From: Lolium rigidum
Lineage: Eukaryota; Streptophyta; Magnoliopsida; Poales; Poaceae
Direction of reading: 5' to 3'
NCBI RefSeq assembly: GCF_022539505.1
Contig: NC_061510.1
Location: 400,936,249 to 401,000,248 of the forward strand
DNA: 64,000 bases
Made by a program: the position numbers and the translations under genes
Notes under the pieces: model-generated
Databases searched by the model: none
Seen by the model: only the letters and a program-made list of their open reading frames with translations
What the model was told of the DNA's origin: nothing
In this document: piece after piece, positions 9,932 to 21,849 of the stretch
Layout: each line of letters begins with the position of its first letter
How positions within the stretch are numbered: position 1 is the stretch's first letter

Positions 9932-11528
9932 TGATACGTCTCAAACGTATCTATAATTTCTTATGTTCCATGCTACTTTTATGATGATACTCACATGTTT
10001 TATACACATTATATGTCATTATTATGCATTTTCCGGCACTAACCTATTGACGAGATGCCGAAGAGCCGATTCGTTGTTTTCTGCTCGTTTTTGGTTTCGG
10101 AAATCCTACAAAGGAAATATTCTCGGAATTGGACGAAATCAACGCCCAGGGGCTTATTTTTCCACGAAGCTTCCAGAAGACCGAGGGAGAAACGAAGTGG
10201 GGCCACGGGGCGCTGCCACACTAGGGCGGCGCGGCCTAAGGGGGCCCGCGCGGCCCTACCGTGTGGGGCCCCCGTGACTCCTCCGACTCCGCCCTTTCGC
10301 CTACTTAAAGCCTTCGTCGCGAAACCCTCTGTACCGAGAGCCACGATACGGAAAACCTTCCAGAGACGCAGCCGCCGCCAATCTCATCTCGGGGGATTCA
10401 GGAGATCGCCTCTGGCACCCTGCCGGAGAGGGGAATCATCTCTCGAAGGTCTCTTCATCGCCATGATCGCCTCCGGATCGATGTGTGAGTAGTTCACCCC
10501 TGGACTATGGGTCCTTAGCAGTAGCTAGATGGTCGTCTTCTCCTCATTGTGCTATCATGTTAGATCTTGTGAGCTGCCTATCATGATCAAGATCATCTAT
10601 TTGTAATGCTACATGTTGTGTTTGTTGGGATCCGATGAATATTGAATACTATGTCAAGTTGATTATCAATCTATCATATATGTTATTTATGTTCTTGTAT
10701 GCTCTCCGTTGCTAGTAGAGGCTCGGCCAAGTTGATACTTGTGACTCCAAGAGGGAGTATTTATGCTCGATAGTGGGTTCATGCCTCCATTAAATGCGGG
10801 ACAGTGACAGAAAGTTTTAAGGTTGTGGATGTGCTGTTGCCACTAGGGATAAAACATCGATGCTTTGTCTAAGGATATTCGTGTTGATTACATTACGCAA
10901 CATACTTAATGCAATTGTCTGTTGCTTGCAACTTAATACCGGAAGGGTTCGGATGATAACCTGAAAGTGGACTTTTTAGGCATAGATGCATGCTGGATAG
11001 CGGTCTATGTACTTTGTCGTAATGCCCTGATTAAATCTCATAGTACTCATCATGATATATGTATGTGCATTGTTATGCCTTCTTTATTTGTCAATTGTCC
11101 AACCGTAATTTGTTCACCCAACATCTCGTTTACCTTATGGGAGAGACACCACTAGTGAACTGTGGACCCCGGTCCTATTCTTTACATCTGAAATACAATC
11201 TACTTCAATTGTTCTTTACTGTTCTTCGCAAACAATCATCATCATCCACACTACACATCTATCCTTTGTTTACAGCAAGCCGGTGAGATTGACAACCTCA
11301 CTGTTACGTTGGGGCAAAGTACTGTGATTGTGTTGTGCAGGTTCCACGTTGGCGCCGGAATCCCCGGTGTTGCGCCGCACTACACTCCGCCACCAACAAC
11401 CTTCAACGTGCTTCTTGGCTCCTACTTGGTTCGATAAACATTGGTTTCTTTCCGAGGGAAAACTTCTCGCTGTGCACATCACACCTTCCTCTTGGGGTTC
11501 CCAACGGACGTGTGTCTCACGCGCATCA
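9932..11528 (+). repeat. 5' LTR of Gypsy B
   Basis: 1,597 bp, TGATACGTCTC to CACGCGCATCA. A TATA-like TACTTAAA lies at 10302-10309 after a GC-rich block, the expected U3/R junction. The matching 3' LTR sequence is found in two pieces on either side of Gypsy C. Confidence 0.92.
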
Positions 11529-11539
11529 AGATCGTTTTC

Positions 11540-11556
11540 CGGCGTCGTTGTCGGGA
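11540..11556 (+). other. Primer-binding site of Gypsy B (degenerate tRNA-Asp)
   Basis: CGGCGTCGTTGTCGGGA lies 11 bases after the LTR. Compared with the tRNA-Asp complement it shows mainly C-to-T and G-to-A changes, as expected of an old methylated copy. Confidence 0.6.
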
Positions 11557-11779
11557 GATCAAGACACGCTGCAAGGGGAGTCTCCACTTCCAATCTCTTT
11601 ACTTTGTTTTTGTATTGCTTTATTTTCTTTACTACTTTGTTTGCTGCATTAAAACAAAACACAAAAAAATTAGTTGCTAGTTTTACTTTATTTACTGTCT
11701 TGTTCTCCATATCAAAAAAAAAAAATTAGTTACTTGCATTTACTTGCATTTACTTTATTTACCTATTGTTTATTTCATC

Positions 11780-12319
11780 ATGTTTCCTCCTAAGTACACT
11801 CTAAAATACATACCGATAGGCTGAGGGTCTATAATTGGAAGAGATAATATAGAAGATTTCTTCACTCATGTTAGTATAGCTGAAGATTTTGAAGATAGAC
11901 ACTTGGTAGAACTTGCTCCTACTTATGAAATTGCTGTTGCTTCTTTAGTACACATGTTGGAAACTAAGTTTGTTAATCTCAATCCTATAATTCAACATAT
12001 GTTTCTTACACTTGGTGATATGGAAGAAGGAGAAAAGAAAGATTTTGTTTTAGAAACCCTTCTTAAAGAATTTGGTGGTGTAGCAAGAGAGGCTAGAAAG
12101 GTCTTTATTAAATATAAGATGCTTGGATCTTATACCAACTTTGCTAGTACCCTTGAAAAGATGGACATGGATAGAATAAGGTACACTAATAATGTTAATG
12201 ATGGTGGGAAAATTAAGACAACAATACCTTGCAAGCTCGTAGGAATGTTCGAGGCACTAGAAAGGAATTATGATTGGATTGTTCCTGAAAATTTGTTTGA
12301 TGAGAATAGCAAGCCTTAG
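11780..12319 (+). pseudogene. Short ORF of Gypsy B, unknown function (one stop)
   Basis: From an ATG at 11780 the frame reads 14 codons to a TGA at 11822-11824, then stays open to the TAG at 12317-12319, about 180 codons in all. The open part contains HMLETKFVNLNPIIQHMFL and MFEALERNYDWIVPENLFD. It is rich in Glu, Lys and Leu, without zinc knuckles, protease or polymerase motifs. It occupies the position of gag but I see no gag similarity. A premature stop near the start makes this copy doubtful as a coding gene; an internal ATG at 11903 could start a 138-residue product. Confidence 0.5.
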
Positions 12320-15019
12320 AGTAATGAAAAACAAGCCTCTGAAACTAACATAGATAAGATACAATGCATAGTTGAGGAAACTCCCAACACCCCTGGTAAT
12401 GATGTTGATGCTTCATCTCTTGATAATACTTGATTCACACTTTCTACGCCTAGCTGAAAGGCGTTAAAGAAAAGCGCTTATGGGAGACAACCCATCATTT
12501 TACTACAGTACTTTTGTTTTATATTTGAGTCTGGGAAGTTGTTACTACTGTAGCAACCTCTCCTTATCTTTATTTATTGCATTGTTGTGCTAAGTAAAGT
12601 CTTTGATAGTAAAGTCAATACTAGATTTGGATTACTGCGCAGAAACAGATTTCTTGCTGTCACGAATTTGGGTATGGTTCTTCGTAGGTAACTCGGAAAA
12701 ATCTGCCAATTTACGTGCGTGATCCTCGGATATGTACGCAACTTTCATTCAATTTGGGCATTTTCATCCGAGCAAGTCCGGTGCCTCTAAAAAATTCGTC
12801 TTTACTGGATCGTTCGTTTTGACTGATTACTCGCCTTTTATTTCGCATCGTCTGTTTTGCTATGTTTGATGGATTTCTTTGTTCCATTAACTTTCAGTAG
12901 CTTTGTGCAATGTCCAGAAGTGTTAAGAATGATTATGTCACCTCTGAATATATGAATTATGCACTGACCCTCTAATGAGTTTGTTTTAAATTTGGTGTGG
13001 AGGAAGTTTTCAAGGGTCAAGAGAGGAGGATGATACAATATGATCAAGAAGAGTGAAGAGTTTAAGCTTGGGGATGCCCCCGTGGTTCATCCTGCATATT
13101 TTAAGAAGACCCAAGCGTCTAAGCTTGGGGATGCCCAAGGCATCCCTTCTTCATCGACAACTTATCAGGTCACCTCTAGTGAAACTATATTTTTATTCCG
13201 TCACATCTTATGTGCTTTGCTTGGAGCGTCTGTTTGTTTTTGTTTTTGTTTTGTTTGAATAAGATCGGATCCTAGCATTCTTTGTGTGGGAGAGAGACAC
13301 GCTCCGCTGTTGCATATGAACACATGTGTTCTTAGCTTTATTCTTAATGTTCATTGCGAAGGTTGAACTACTTCGTTCATTGATATATGGTTGGAAACGG
13401 AAAATGCCGCTGTGGTAAATGGTATAATGTTTTGAATAATATGATACTTGGCAATTGTTGTGCTCATATAGATCATGTTTAAGCTCTTGCATCATGTACT
13501 TTGCACCTATTAATGAAGAACTACATAGAGCTTGTTAAAATTTGGTTTGCATGATTGGTCTCTCTAAGTCTAGATATTTTCTGGTTAAGGTGTTTGAACA
13601 ACAAGGAGACAATGTAAAGTCTTATAATACTTACAATATGTTTATATGTGAGTCTTGCCGTACCATTTTATACTTGAGTTTGCTTCAAACAACCTTGCTA
13701 GCCTAGCCTTGTATTGAGAGGAATTCGTCTCGTGCATCCAAATCCTTGAGCCAAAAACTATGCCATTTGTGTCCACCATACCTACCTACCACATGGTATT
13801 TCTCTGTCATTCCAAAGTACATTACTTGAGTGCTACCTTTAAACTTCTATTCTTTGCCTTTACAATATATAGCTCATGGGACAAATAGCCTTAAAAACTA
13901 TTGTGGTGAAGAATATGTACTTATGTATCTTATTTCTTAATAAGTTGCTTGTTGAGCGGTAACCATGTTTCTGGGGACGCCATCAACTTTTACCTTTGTT
14001 GAATATCATGTGAGTTGCTATGCATGTTCGCCTTGTCTGAAGTAAGGGCGATTTTCATGATCAAATGGTTTGAGTATGCATACTGTTAGAGAAGAACATT
14101 GGGCCGCTAACTAAAGCCATGATTCATGGTGGAAGTTTCAGTTTGGACACAAAACCTCAATCTCTTATGAGAATATTACCTGTTGTTGAATGCTTAAGCA
14201 TTAAAAGAGGAGTCCATTATCTATTGTCTATGTTGTCCTGGTATGGGTGTCTAAGTTGAGAACGATCAAAAGCGAGAAATCCAATGCGAACCTTCTCCTT
14301 AGACCCTTGTACAGGCGGCATAGAGGTACCCCTTTGTGACACTTGGTCGAAACATATGCTATGCAATGATAATCCGTGTTAATCCAAGCTAATTAGAACA
14401 AGGTGCGAGCACTATTAGTATACTATGCATGAGGCTTGCAACTTATAGGATGTCTTATACATAACACATATGCTTTATTACTACCGTTGACAAAATTGTT
14501 TCTATGTTTTCAAAATGAAAAGCTCTAGCACAAAAATAGTAATCCATGCTTCCCTCTGCGAAGGGCCTATCTTTTACTTTATTGTTGAGTCAGTTTACCT
14601 ATTCCTTCTATCTCAGAAGCAAACACTTGTATCAACTGTGTGCATTGATTCTTACATGTTTACCTATTGCACTTGTTATATTACTTTGTGTTGACAATTA
14701 TCCATGAGATATGCATGTTGAAGTTGAAAGCAACCGCTGAAACTTATATCTTCCTTTGTGTTGCTTCAATGCCTTTACTTTGAATTTATTGCTTTATGAG
14801 TAACTCTTATGCAAGTCTTATTGATGCTTGTCTTGAAAGTACTATTCATGAAAAGTCTTTGCTATATGATTCATTTGTTTACTCATTATCTTCATCATTG
14901 CTTCGAATCGCTGCATTCATCTCATGTGCTTTACAATAGTATTGATCAAAATTATGATAGCATGTCACTTCAGAAATTATCTTTGTTATCGTTTACCTAT
15001 TCGAGGGAGAGTAGGAACT
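12320..15019 (+). other. Non-coding interior of Gypsy B
   Basis: No gene is seen. It aligns by eye with Gypsy C 17661-20323: ACTACTGTAGCAACCTCTCC at 12544 and again near 17859, AAGCTTGGGGATGCC twice in each, and the CCACCATACCTACCTAC block near 13776. Parts also match the 3' non-coding region of Gypsy A. Confidence 0.7.
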
Positions 15020-15034
15020 AAGCTTGGGGATGCT
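15020..15034 (+). other. Polypurine tract of Gypsy B
   Basis: AAGCTTGGGGATGCT lies directly before the TG of the 3' LTR. Confidence 0.65.
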
Positions 15035-15316
15035 TGATACGTCTCAAACGTATCTATAATTTCTTATGTTCCATGCTACTTTTATGATGATACTCACATG
15101 TTTTATACACATTATATGTCATTATTATGCATTTTCCGGCACTAACCTATTGACGAGATGCCGAAGAGCCAGTTGCTGTTTTCTGATGTTTTCTGCTGTT
15201 TTTGGTTTCAGAAATCCTACGAAGGAAATATTCTCGGAATTGGACGAAATCAACGCCCAGGGGCTTATTTTTCCACGAAGCTTCCAGAAGACCGAGGGAG
15301 AAACGAAGTGGGGCCA
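15035..15316 (+). repeat. 3' LTR of Gypsy B, first piece
   Basis: It matches the start of the 5' LTR (TGATACGTCTCAAACG) up to GGGGCCA, where Gypsy C begins. The last five bases, GGCCA at 15312-15316, are one copy of C's target duplication. Confidence 0.9.
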
Positions 15317-16832
15317 TGATACGTCTCCGACGTATCGATAATTTCTTATGTTCCATGCCACATTATTGATGTTATCTACATGTTTTATGCACACTTTATG
15401 TCATATTCGTGCATTTTCTGGAACTAACATATTAACAAGATGCCGAAGTGCCGGTTCCTGTTTTCTCGCTGTTTTTGGTTTCAGAAATCCTAGTAAGGAA
15501 ATATTCTCGGAATCGGACGAAATCAACGCCCAGGTTCCTATTTTTCCCGGAACCATCCAGAACACCCGAGAGCCGCCAGAGGGAAGCCCTGGGGGCCCCA
15601 CACCACACCCTGGCGCGGCCAGAGGGGGGGCCGCGCCGCCCTATGGTGTGGGCCCCCCAGAAGCCCTCCTGCGCCGCCTCTTCGCCTATTTAAAGCCTCC
15701 GTTGCGAAAACCCTGATACAATTGACGAAACTCCAGAAAAGTTACTGTGACGCCGCCGCCATCGCGAAACTCCAATTCGGGGGACAGAAGTCTCTGTTCC
15801 GGCACCCTGCCGGGACGGGGAATTGCCCCCGGAGCCATCTCCACTGCCGTCTTCACCGCCATCTTCACCGCCATCGCTGCCTCCATGATGAGGAGGGAGT
15901 AATCCACCATCGAGGCTCGGGGCTGTACCGGTAGCTATGTGGTTCATCTCTCTTCCATGAACCTCAATACAATGGTCTCATGAGGTGCTTTACATGATTG
16001 AGATTCATATGAGTTTGTATCACAATTTATCTATGTGCTACTCTAGCAAAGTTATTAAAGTAGTTTTATTCCTCCTCGCACGTGTGTAAAGGTGACAAGT
16101 GTGTGCACCGTGTTAGTACTTGGTTTATGCTATGATCATGATCTCTTGTAGATTGCGAAGTTAACTATTGCTATGATAATATTGATGTGATCTATTCCTC
16201 CTACATATGCATGAAGGTGACGAGTGTGCATGCTATGTTAGTACTTGGTTTAGTCTCGTTGATCTATCTTACACTACAAGGTTACTAAAATATGAACAAG
16301 AATTGTGGAGCTTGTTAACTCCGGCATTGAGGGTTCGTGTAATCCTACGCAATGTGTTCATCATCCAACAAGAGTGTAGAGTATGCATTTATCTATTCTC
16401 GTTATGTGATCAATGTTGAGAGTGTCCACTAGTGAAAGTCTAATCCCTAGGCCTTGTTCCTAAATACCGCCGCGTTACTACGCTTGTTTATCGTTTCACC
16501 TGTGTTACTATCGCTGCAATACTACCACCATCAACTACACGCCAGCAAGCTATTTTCCGGCACCGTTGCTACTCGCTCATACTTATTCATACCACCTGTA
16601 TTTCACTATCTCTTCGCCGAACTAGTGCACCTATTTGGTGTGTTGGGGACACAAGAGACTTCTTGCTTTGTGGTTGCAGGGTTGCATGAGAGGGATATCT
16701 TTGACCTCTTCCTCCCCGAGTTCGATAAACCTTGGGTGATCCACTTAAGGGAAAACTTGCCGCTGTTCTACAAACCTCTGCTCTTGGAGGCCCAACAACT
16801 GTCTACAGGAAAAGGAGGGGAAGTAGACATCA
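15317..16832 (+). repeat. 5' LTR of Gypsy C
   Basis: 1,516 bp, TGATACGTCTCCGACG to GTAGACATCA. A TATA-like TATTTAAA is at 15687-15694. It differs from the 3' LTR mostly by one-base indels at CTG/CAG words. Confidence 0.93.
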
Positions 16833-16844
16833 AGCTGTTTTCAC

Positions 16845-16861
16845 GGCGCCGTTGCCGGGGA
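16845..16861 (+). other. Primer-binding site of Gypsy C (tRNA-Asp)
   Basis: GGCGCCGTTGCCGGGGA exactly matches the complement of the 3' end of plant tRNA-Asp apart from the first base (C instead of T at 16844). Confidence 0.8.
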
Positions 16862-16994
16862 GGAAAGGTAAAAGGTACTCACCCTCCGGATCTCGGCTAC
16901 TAAGCTATTTCCCGGCGCCGTAAGTACTCGAAGCTATTTCCTTTAGATCCTGCAATTGCATCTTTTTGTTTCTTGTTTACACTAGTAAGGCATA

Positions 16995-17660
16995 ATGGAA
17001 AACATCTGTGAGCTTTTTATTCTATTTCCTGAGTCAAGACATGAATGGTTTAATGCGAAAATTAAAAAACCTATGGAATCTCATTTGCATGCTAGTAGCA
17101 ATGATATTAGTATGAACGCTTTGAACACCATTGTTGCTAATGATATGGAAAATTCTAAGCTTGGGGAAGCTGGTTTTGATGAGCATGATCTTTTTAGTCC
17201 CCCAAGCATTGAGGAGAAAATTTTCTTTGATGATACTTTGCCTCCTATTTATGATGATTATAATGATATTGGTCTTTTAGTGCCGCCTACTATGGAGAGT
17301 AATTTTTATGATGATAATACTATGCCTCCTACACTTGATGAGAATAATAATGATAGCTACTTTGTTGAATTTGCTCCTACTACAATTAATAAGAATAACT
17401 ATGCTTATGTTGAGAGTAGTAATAATTTTATGCATGAGACTCATGATAAGAATGCTTTATGTGATAGTTATATTGTTGAGTTTGCTCATGACACTACTGA
17501 AAGTTATTATGAGAGAGGAAAATATGGTTGTAGAAATTTTCATGTTACTAAAACACCTCTCTATGTGCTTGAAATTTTTGAAGCTACACTTGTTTTATCT
17601 TCCTATGCTTGTTACTTTGCTCTTCATGAACTTGTTTATTTACAAGATTCCTATGCATAG
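16995..17660 (+). CDS. Acidic ORF of Gypsy C (221 aa, unknown function)
   Basis: An uninterrupted frame from ATG 16995 to TAG 17658-17660 starts about 130 bases after the primer-binding site. The protein is acidic and Asn/Asp/Tyr-rich, with loose internal repeats of the type PPxYDDYND and MPPTLDENNND, and a hydrophobic stretch near its C-terminus (ATLVLSSYACYFALHELVYL). There are no gag, zinc-knuckle, protease or polymerase motifs. It stands where gag would be but is not visibly related to the ORF of Gypsy B. I cannot assign a function; it may be a degraded gag-derived protein or a family-specific one. Confidence 0.55.
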   Translation: MENICELFILFPESRHEWFNAKIKKPMESHLHASSNDISMNALNTIVANDMENSKLGEAGFDEHDLFSPPSIEEKIFFDDTLPPIYDDYNDIGLLVPPTMESNFYDDNTMPPTLDENNNDSYFVEFAPTTINKNNYAYVESSNNFMHETHDKNALCDSYIVEFAHDTTESYYERGKYGCRNFHVTKTPLYVLEIFEATLVLSSYACYFALHELVYLQDSYA

Positions 17661-20323
17661 GAAGCATGTTAGACTTAAATGTGTTTTGAATTTGCCTCTT
17701 GATGCTCTCTTTTGCTTCAAATACTATTTCTTGCGAGTGCATCATTAAAGCTGCGAGCCCATCTTAATGGCTATAAAGAAAGAACTTCTTGGGAGATAAC
17801 CCATGTGTTATTTTGCTACAGTACTTTATTTTATATTTGTGTCTTGGAAGTTGTTTACTACTGTAGCAACCTCTCCTTATCTTAGTTTTGTGTTTTGTTG
17901 TGCCAAGTGAAGCCTCTAATCGAAGGTTGATACTAGATTTGGATTTCTGCGCAGAAACAGATTTCTATCTGTCACGAATCTGGGCTGTTTTCTCTGTAGA
18001 AAAATCAGAAAAATATGACAATTTACGTGCGTGTTCCTCAGATATGTACGCAACTTTCATTAGTTTTAAGTTTTCTGATCTGAGCAACGGAAGTATTTAT
18101 TAGAAATTCGTCTTTACGGACTGTTCTGTTTTGACAGATTCTGCCTTTTATTTCGCATTGCTTCTTTCACTGTGTTGGGTGGATTTCTTTGTTCCATTAC
18201 CTTCCGAGTAGCTTTGAGCAATGTCCGAAGTGTTAAGAATGATTGTGTCACCTCTGAACATGTGAGTTTTTGATTATGTACTAACCGCTCTAATGAAGTT
18301 TATGAGAAGTTTGGTGTGAAGGAAGTTTTCAAGGATCAAGAGAGGAGGATGATATACTATGATCAAGAAGAGTGAAAAGTCTAAGCTTGGGGATGCCCCC
18401 GTGGTTCACCCCTGCATATATCAAGAAGACTCAAGCGTCTAAGCTTGGGGATGCCCAAGGCATCCCCTTCTTCATCGACAACATTATCAGGTTCCTCCCT
18501 TGAAACTATATTTTTATTCGATCACATCTTATGTACTTTACTTGGAGCGTCTGTTTGTTTTTGTTTTTGTTTGTGTTTGAATAAATTGGATTACATCATG
18601 CTTGTGTGGGAGAGAGACACGCTCCGCTGTAGCATATGGACAAGTATGTCCTTAGTTTCTACTCATAATATTCATGGCGAAGTTTCTTCTTCGTTAAATT
18701 GTTATATGGTTGGAATTGGAAAATGATACATGTAGTAATTGCTATAAATGTCTTGGGTAATGTGATACTTGGCAATTGTTGTGCTCATGTTTAAGCTCTT
18801 ACATCATATACTTTGCACCCATTAATGAAGAAATACATAGAGCATGCTAAAATTTGGTTTGCATATTTGGTCTCTCTAAGGTCTAGATAATTTCTAGTAT
18901 TGAGTTTTGAACAACAAGGAAGACGGTGTAGAGTCTTATAATGTTTTCAATATGTCTTTTATGTGAGTTTTGCTGCACCGGTTCATCCTTGTGTTTGTTT
19001 CAAATAAACCTTGCTAGCCTAAACCTTGTATCGAGAGGGAATACTTCTCATGCATCCAAAATCCTTGAGCCAACCACTATGCCATTTGTGTCCACCATAC
19101 CTACCTACTACATGGTATTTCTCCGCCATTCCAAAGTAAATTGCTTGAGTGCTACCTTTAAATTTCCATCATCCGCCTTGCAATATATAGCTCATGGGAC
19201 AAATAGCTTAAAAACTATTGTGGTATTGAATATGTACTTATGCACTTTATCTCTTATTAAGTTGCTTGTTGTGCGATAACCATGTTACTGGGGACGCCAT
19301 CAACTATTCTTTGTTGAATTTCATGTGAGTTGCTATGCATGTTCGTCTTGTCTGAAGTAAGAGAGATCTACCACCTTATGGTTAAGCATGCATATTGTTA
19401 GAGAAGAACATTGGGCCGCTAACTAAAGCCATGATCCATGGTGGAAGTTTCGAGTTTTGGACAAATATCCTCAATCTCATATGAGAAAATTATTAATTGT
19501 TGTTACATGCTTATGCATAAAAGAGGAGTCCATTATCTGTTGTCTATGTTGTCCCGGTATGGATGTCTAAGTTGAGAATAATCAATAGCGAGAAATCCAA
19601 TGCGAGCTTTCTCCTTAGACCTTTGTACGAGCGGCATAGAGGTACCCCATTGTGACACTTGGTTAAAACATGTGCATTGCGATGATCCGGTAGTCCAAGC
19701 TAATTAGGACAAGGTGCGGGCACTATTAGTATACTATGCATGAGGCTTGCAACTTGTAAGATATAATTTACATGATACATATGCTTTATTACTACCGTTG
19801 ACAAAATTGTTTCATGTTTTCAAAATCAAAGCTCTAGCACAAATATAGCAATCGATGCTTTTCCTCTATGAGGACCATTCTTTTACTTTTATGTTGAGTC
19901 GGTTCACCTATTTCTCTCCACCTCAAGAAGCAAACACTTGTGTGAACTGTGCATTGATTCCTACATACTTGCATATTGCACTTATTATATTACTCTATGT
20001 TGACAATATCCATGAGATATACATGTTACAAGTTGAAAGCAACCGCTGAAACTTCATCTTCCTTTGTGTTGCTTCAATGCCTTTATTTTGAATTATTGCT
20101 TTATGAGTTAACTCTTATGCAAGACTTATTGATGCTTGTCTTGAAGTGCTATTCATGAAAAGTCTTTGCTTTATGATTCATTTGTTTACTCATGTCATGA
20201 CCATTGTTTTGGATCGCTGCATTCACTACATATGCTTTACAAATAGTATGATCAAGTTTATGATGGCATGACACTCCAGAAATTATCTTTGTTATCGTTT
20301 TACCTGCTCGGGACGAGCAGAAC
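17661..20323 (+). other. Non-coding interior of Gypsy C
   Basis: No gene is seen. The sequence parallels Gypsy B 12320-15019 block by block, including duplicated AAGCTTGGGGATGCC words at 18383 and 18441. Confidence 0.7.
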
Positions 20324-20338
20324 TAAGCTTGGGGATGC
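20324..20338 (+). other. Polypurine tract of Gypsy C
   Basis: AAGCTTGGGGATGC immediately before the TG of the 3' LTR. Confidence 0.65.
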
Positions 20339-21849
20339 TGATACGTCTCCGACGTATCGATAATTTCTTATGTTCCATGCCACATTATTGATGTTATCTA
20401 CATGTTTTATGCACACTTTATGTCATATTCGTGCATTTTCCGGAACTAACCTATTAACAAGATGCCGAAGTGCCGGTTCTCGTTTTCTGCTGTTTTTGGT
20501 TTCGGAAATCCTAGTAAGGAAATATTCTCGGAATCGGACGAAATCAACGCCCAGGTTCCTATTTTTCCCGGAACCATCCAGAACACCCGAGAGCCGCCGA
20601 GAGGAAGCCACGGGGGCCCCACACCACACCACGGCGCGGCCGGAGGGGGCCGCGCCGCCCTATGGTGTGGCCCCCAGTAAGCCCTCCTCGCGCCGCCTCT
20701 TCGCCTATTTAAAGCCTCCGTTGCGAAAACCCTGATACAATTGACGAAACTCCAGAAAAGTTACTGTGACGCCGCCGCCATCGCGAAACTCCAATTCGGG
20801 GGACAGAAGTCTCTGTTCCGGCACCCTGCCGGGACGGGGAATTGCCCCCGGAGCCATCTCCACTGCCGTCTTCACCGCCATCTTCACCGCCATCGCTGCC
20901 TCCATGATGAGGAGGGAGTAATCCACCATCGAGGCTCGGGGCTGTACCGGTAGCTATGTGGTTCATCTCTCTTCCATGAACCTCAATACAATGATCTCAT
21001 GAGGTGCTTTACATGATTGAGATTCATATGAGTTTGTATCACAATTTATCTATGTGCTACTCTAGCAAAGTTATTAAAGTAGTTTTATTCCTCCTGCACG
21101 TGTGTAAAGGTGACAGTGTGTGCACCGTGTTAGTACTTGGTTTATGCTATGATCATGATCTCTTGTAGATTGCGAAGTTAACTATTGCTATGATAATATT
21201 GATGTGATCTATTCCTCCTACATATGCATGAAGGTGACAGTGTGCATGCTATGTTAGTACTTGGTTTAGTCCGTTGATCTATCTTACACTACAAGGTTAC
21301 TAAAATATGAACAGTAATTGTGGAGCTTGTTAACTCCGGCATTGAGGGTTCGTGTAATCCTACGCAATGTGTTCATCATCCAACAAGAGTGTAGAGTATG
21401 CATTTATCTATTCTCGTTATGTGATCAATGTTGAGAGTGTCCACTAGTGAAAGTCTAATCCCTAGGCCTTGTTCCTAAATACTGCTGCGTTACTACGCTT
21501 GTTTCATCGTTTCACCGTGTTACTACTCGTCTGCAATACTACCACCATCAACTACACGCCGACAAGCTATTTTCACGGCACCGTTGCTACCGCTCATACT
21601 TATTCATACCACCGGTATTTCACTATCTCTTCGCCGAACTAGTGCACCTATTTGGTGTGTTGGGGACACAAGAGACTTCTTGCTTTGTGGTTGCAGGGTT
21701 GCATGAGAGGGATATCTTTGACCTCTTCCTCCCTGAGTTCGATAAACCTTGGGTGATCCACTTAAGGGAAAACTTGCTGCTGTTCTAGAAACCTCTGCTC
21801 TTGGAGGCCCAACACTGTCTACAGGAAAAGGAGGGGGAAGTAGACATCA
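20339..21849 (+). repeat. 3' LTR of Gypsy C
   Basis: 1,511 bp, TGATACGTCTCCGACG to GTAGACATCA, followed by the second GGCCA target copy. Long frames in its GC-rich part (also seen in the 5' copy) are not genes. Confidence 0.93.

Larger units (their letters stand above)
15317..21849 (+). mobile_element. Gypsy C: non-autonomous LTR retrotransposon nested in the 3' LTR of B
   Basis: Two nearly identical LTRs (15317-16832 and 20339-21849) flank a 3.5-kb interior with one ORF and no pol. The target duplication GGCCA is exact (15312-15316 and 21850-21854). Since C lies inside B, it is younger than B. Its primer-binding site is almost intact and its ORF is open, so it is the best-preserved element in the stack. 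Confidence 0.95.

Noticed and set aside
9735..9956. 73-codon frame in the motif cluster before Gypsy B
   Set aside because: It crosses the insertion junction into the B LTR and has no recognisable content.
16843..16861. tRNA-Asp-like sequence considered as a tRNA gene
   Set aside because: Only the complement of the tRNA 3' end is present, placed right after an LTR; it is a primer-binding site, and no cloverleaf can be formed.
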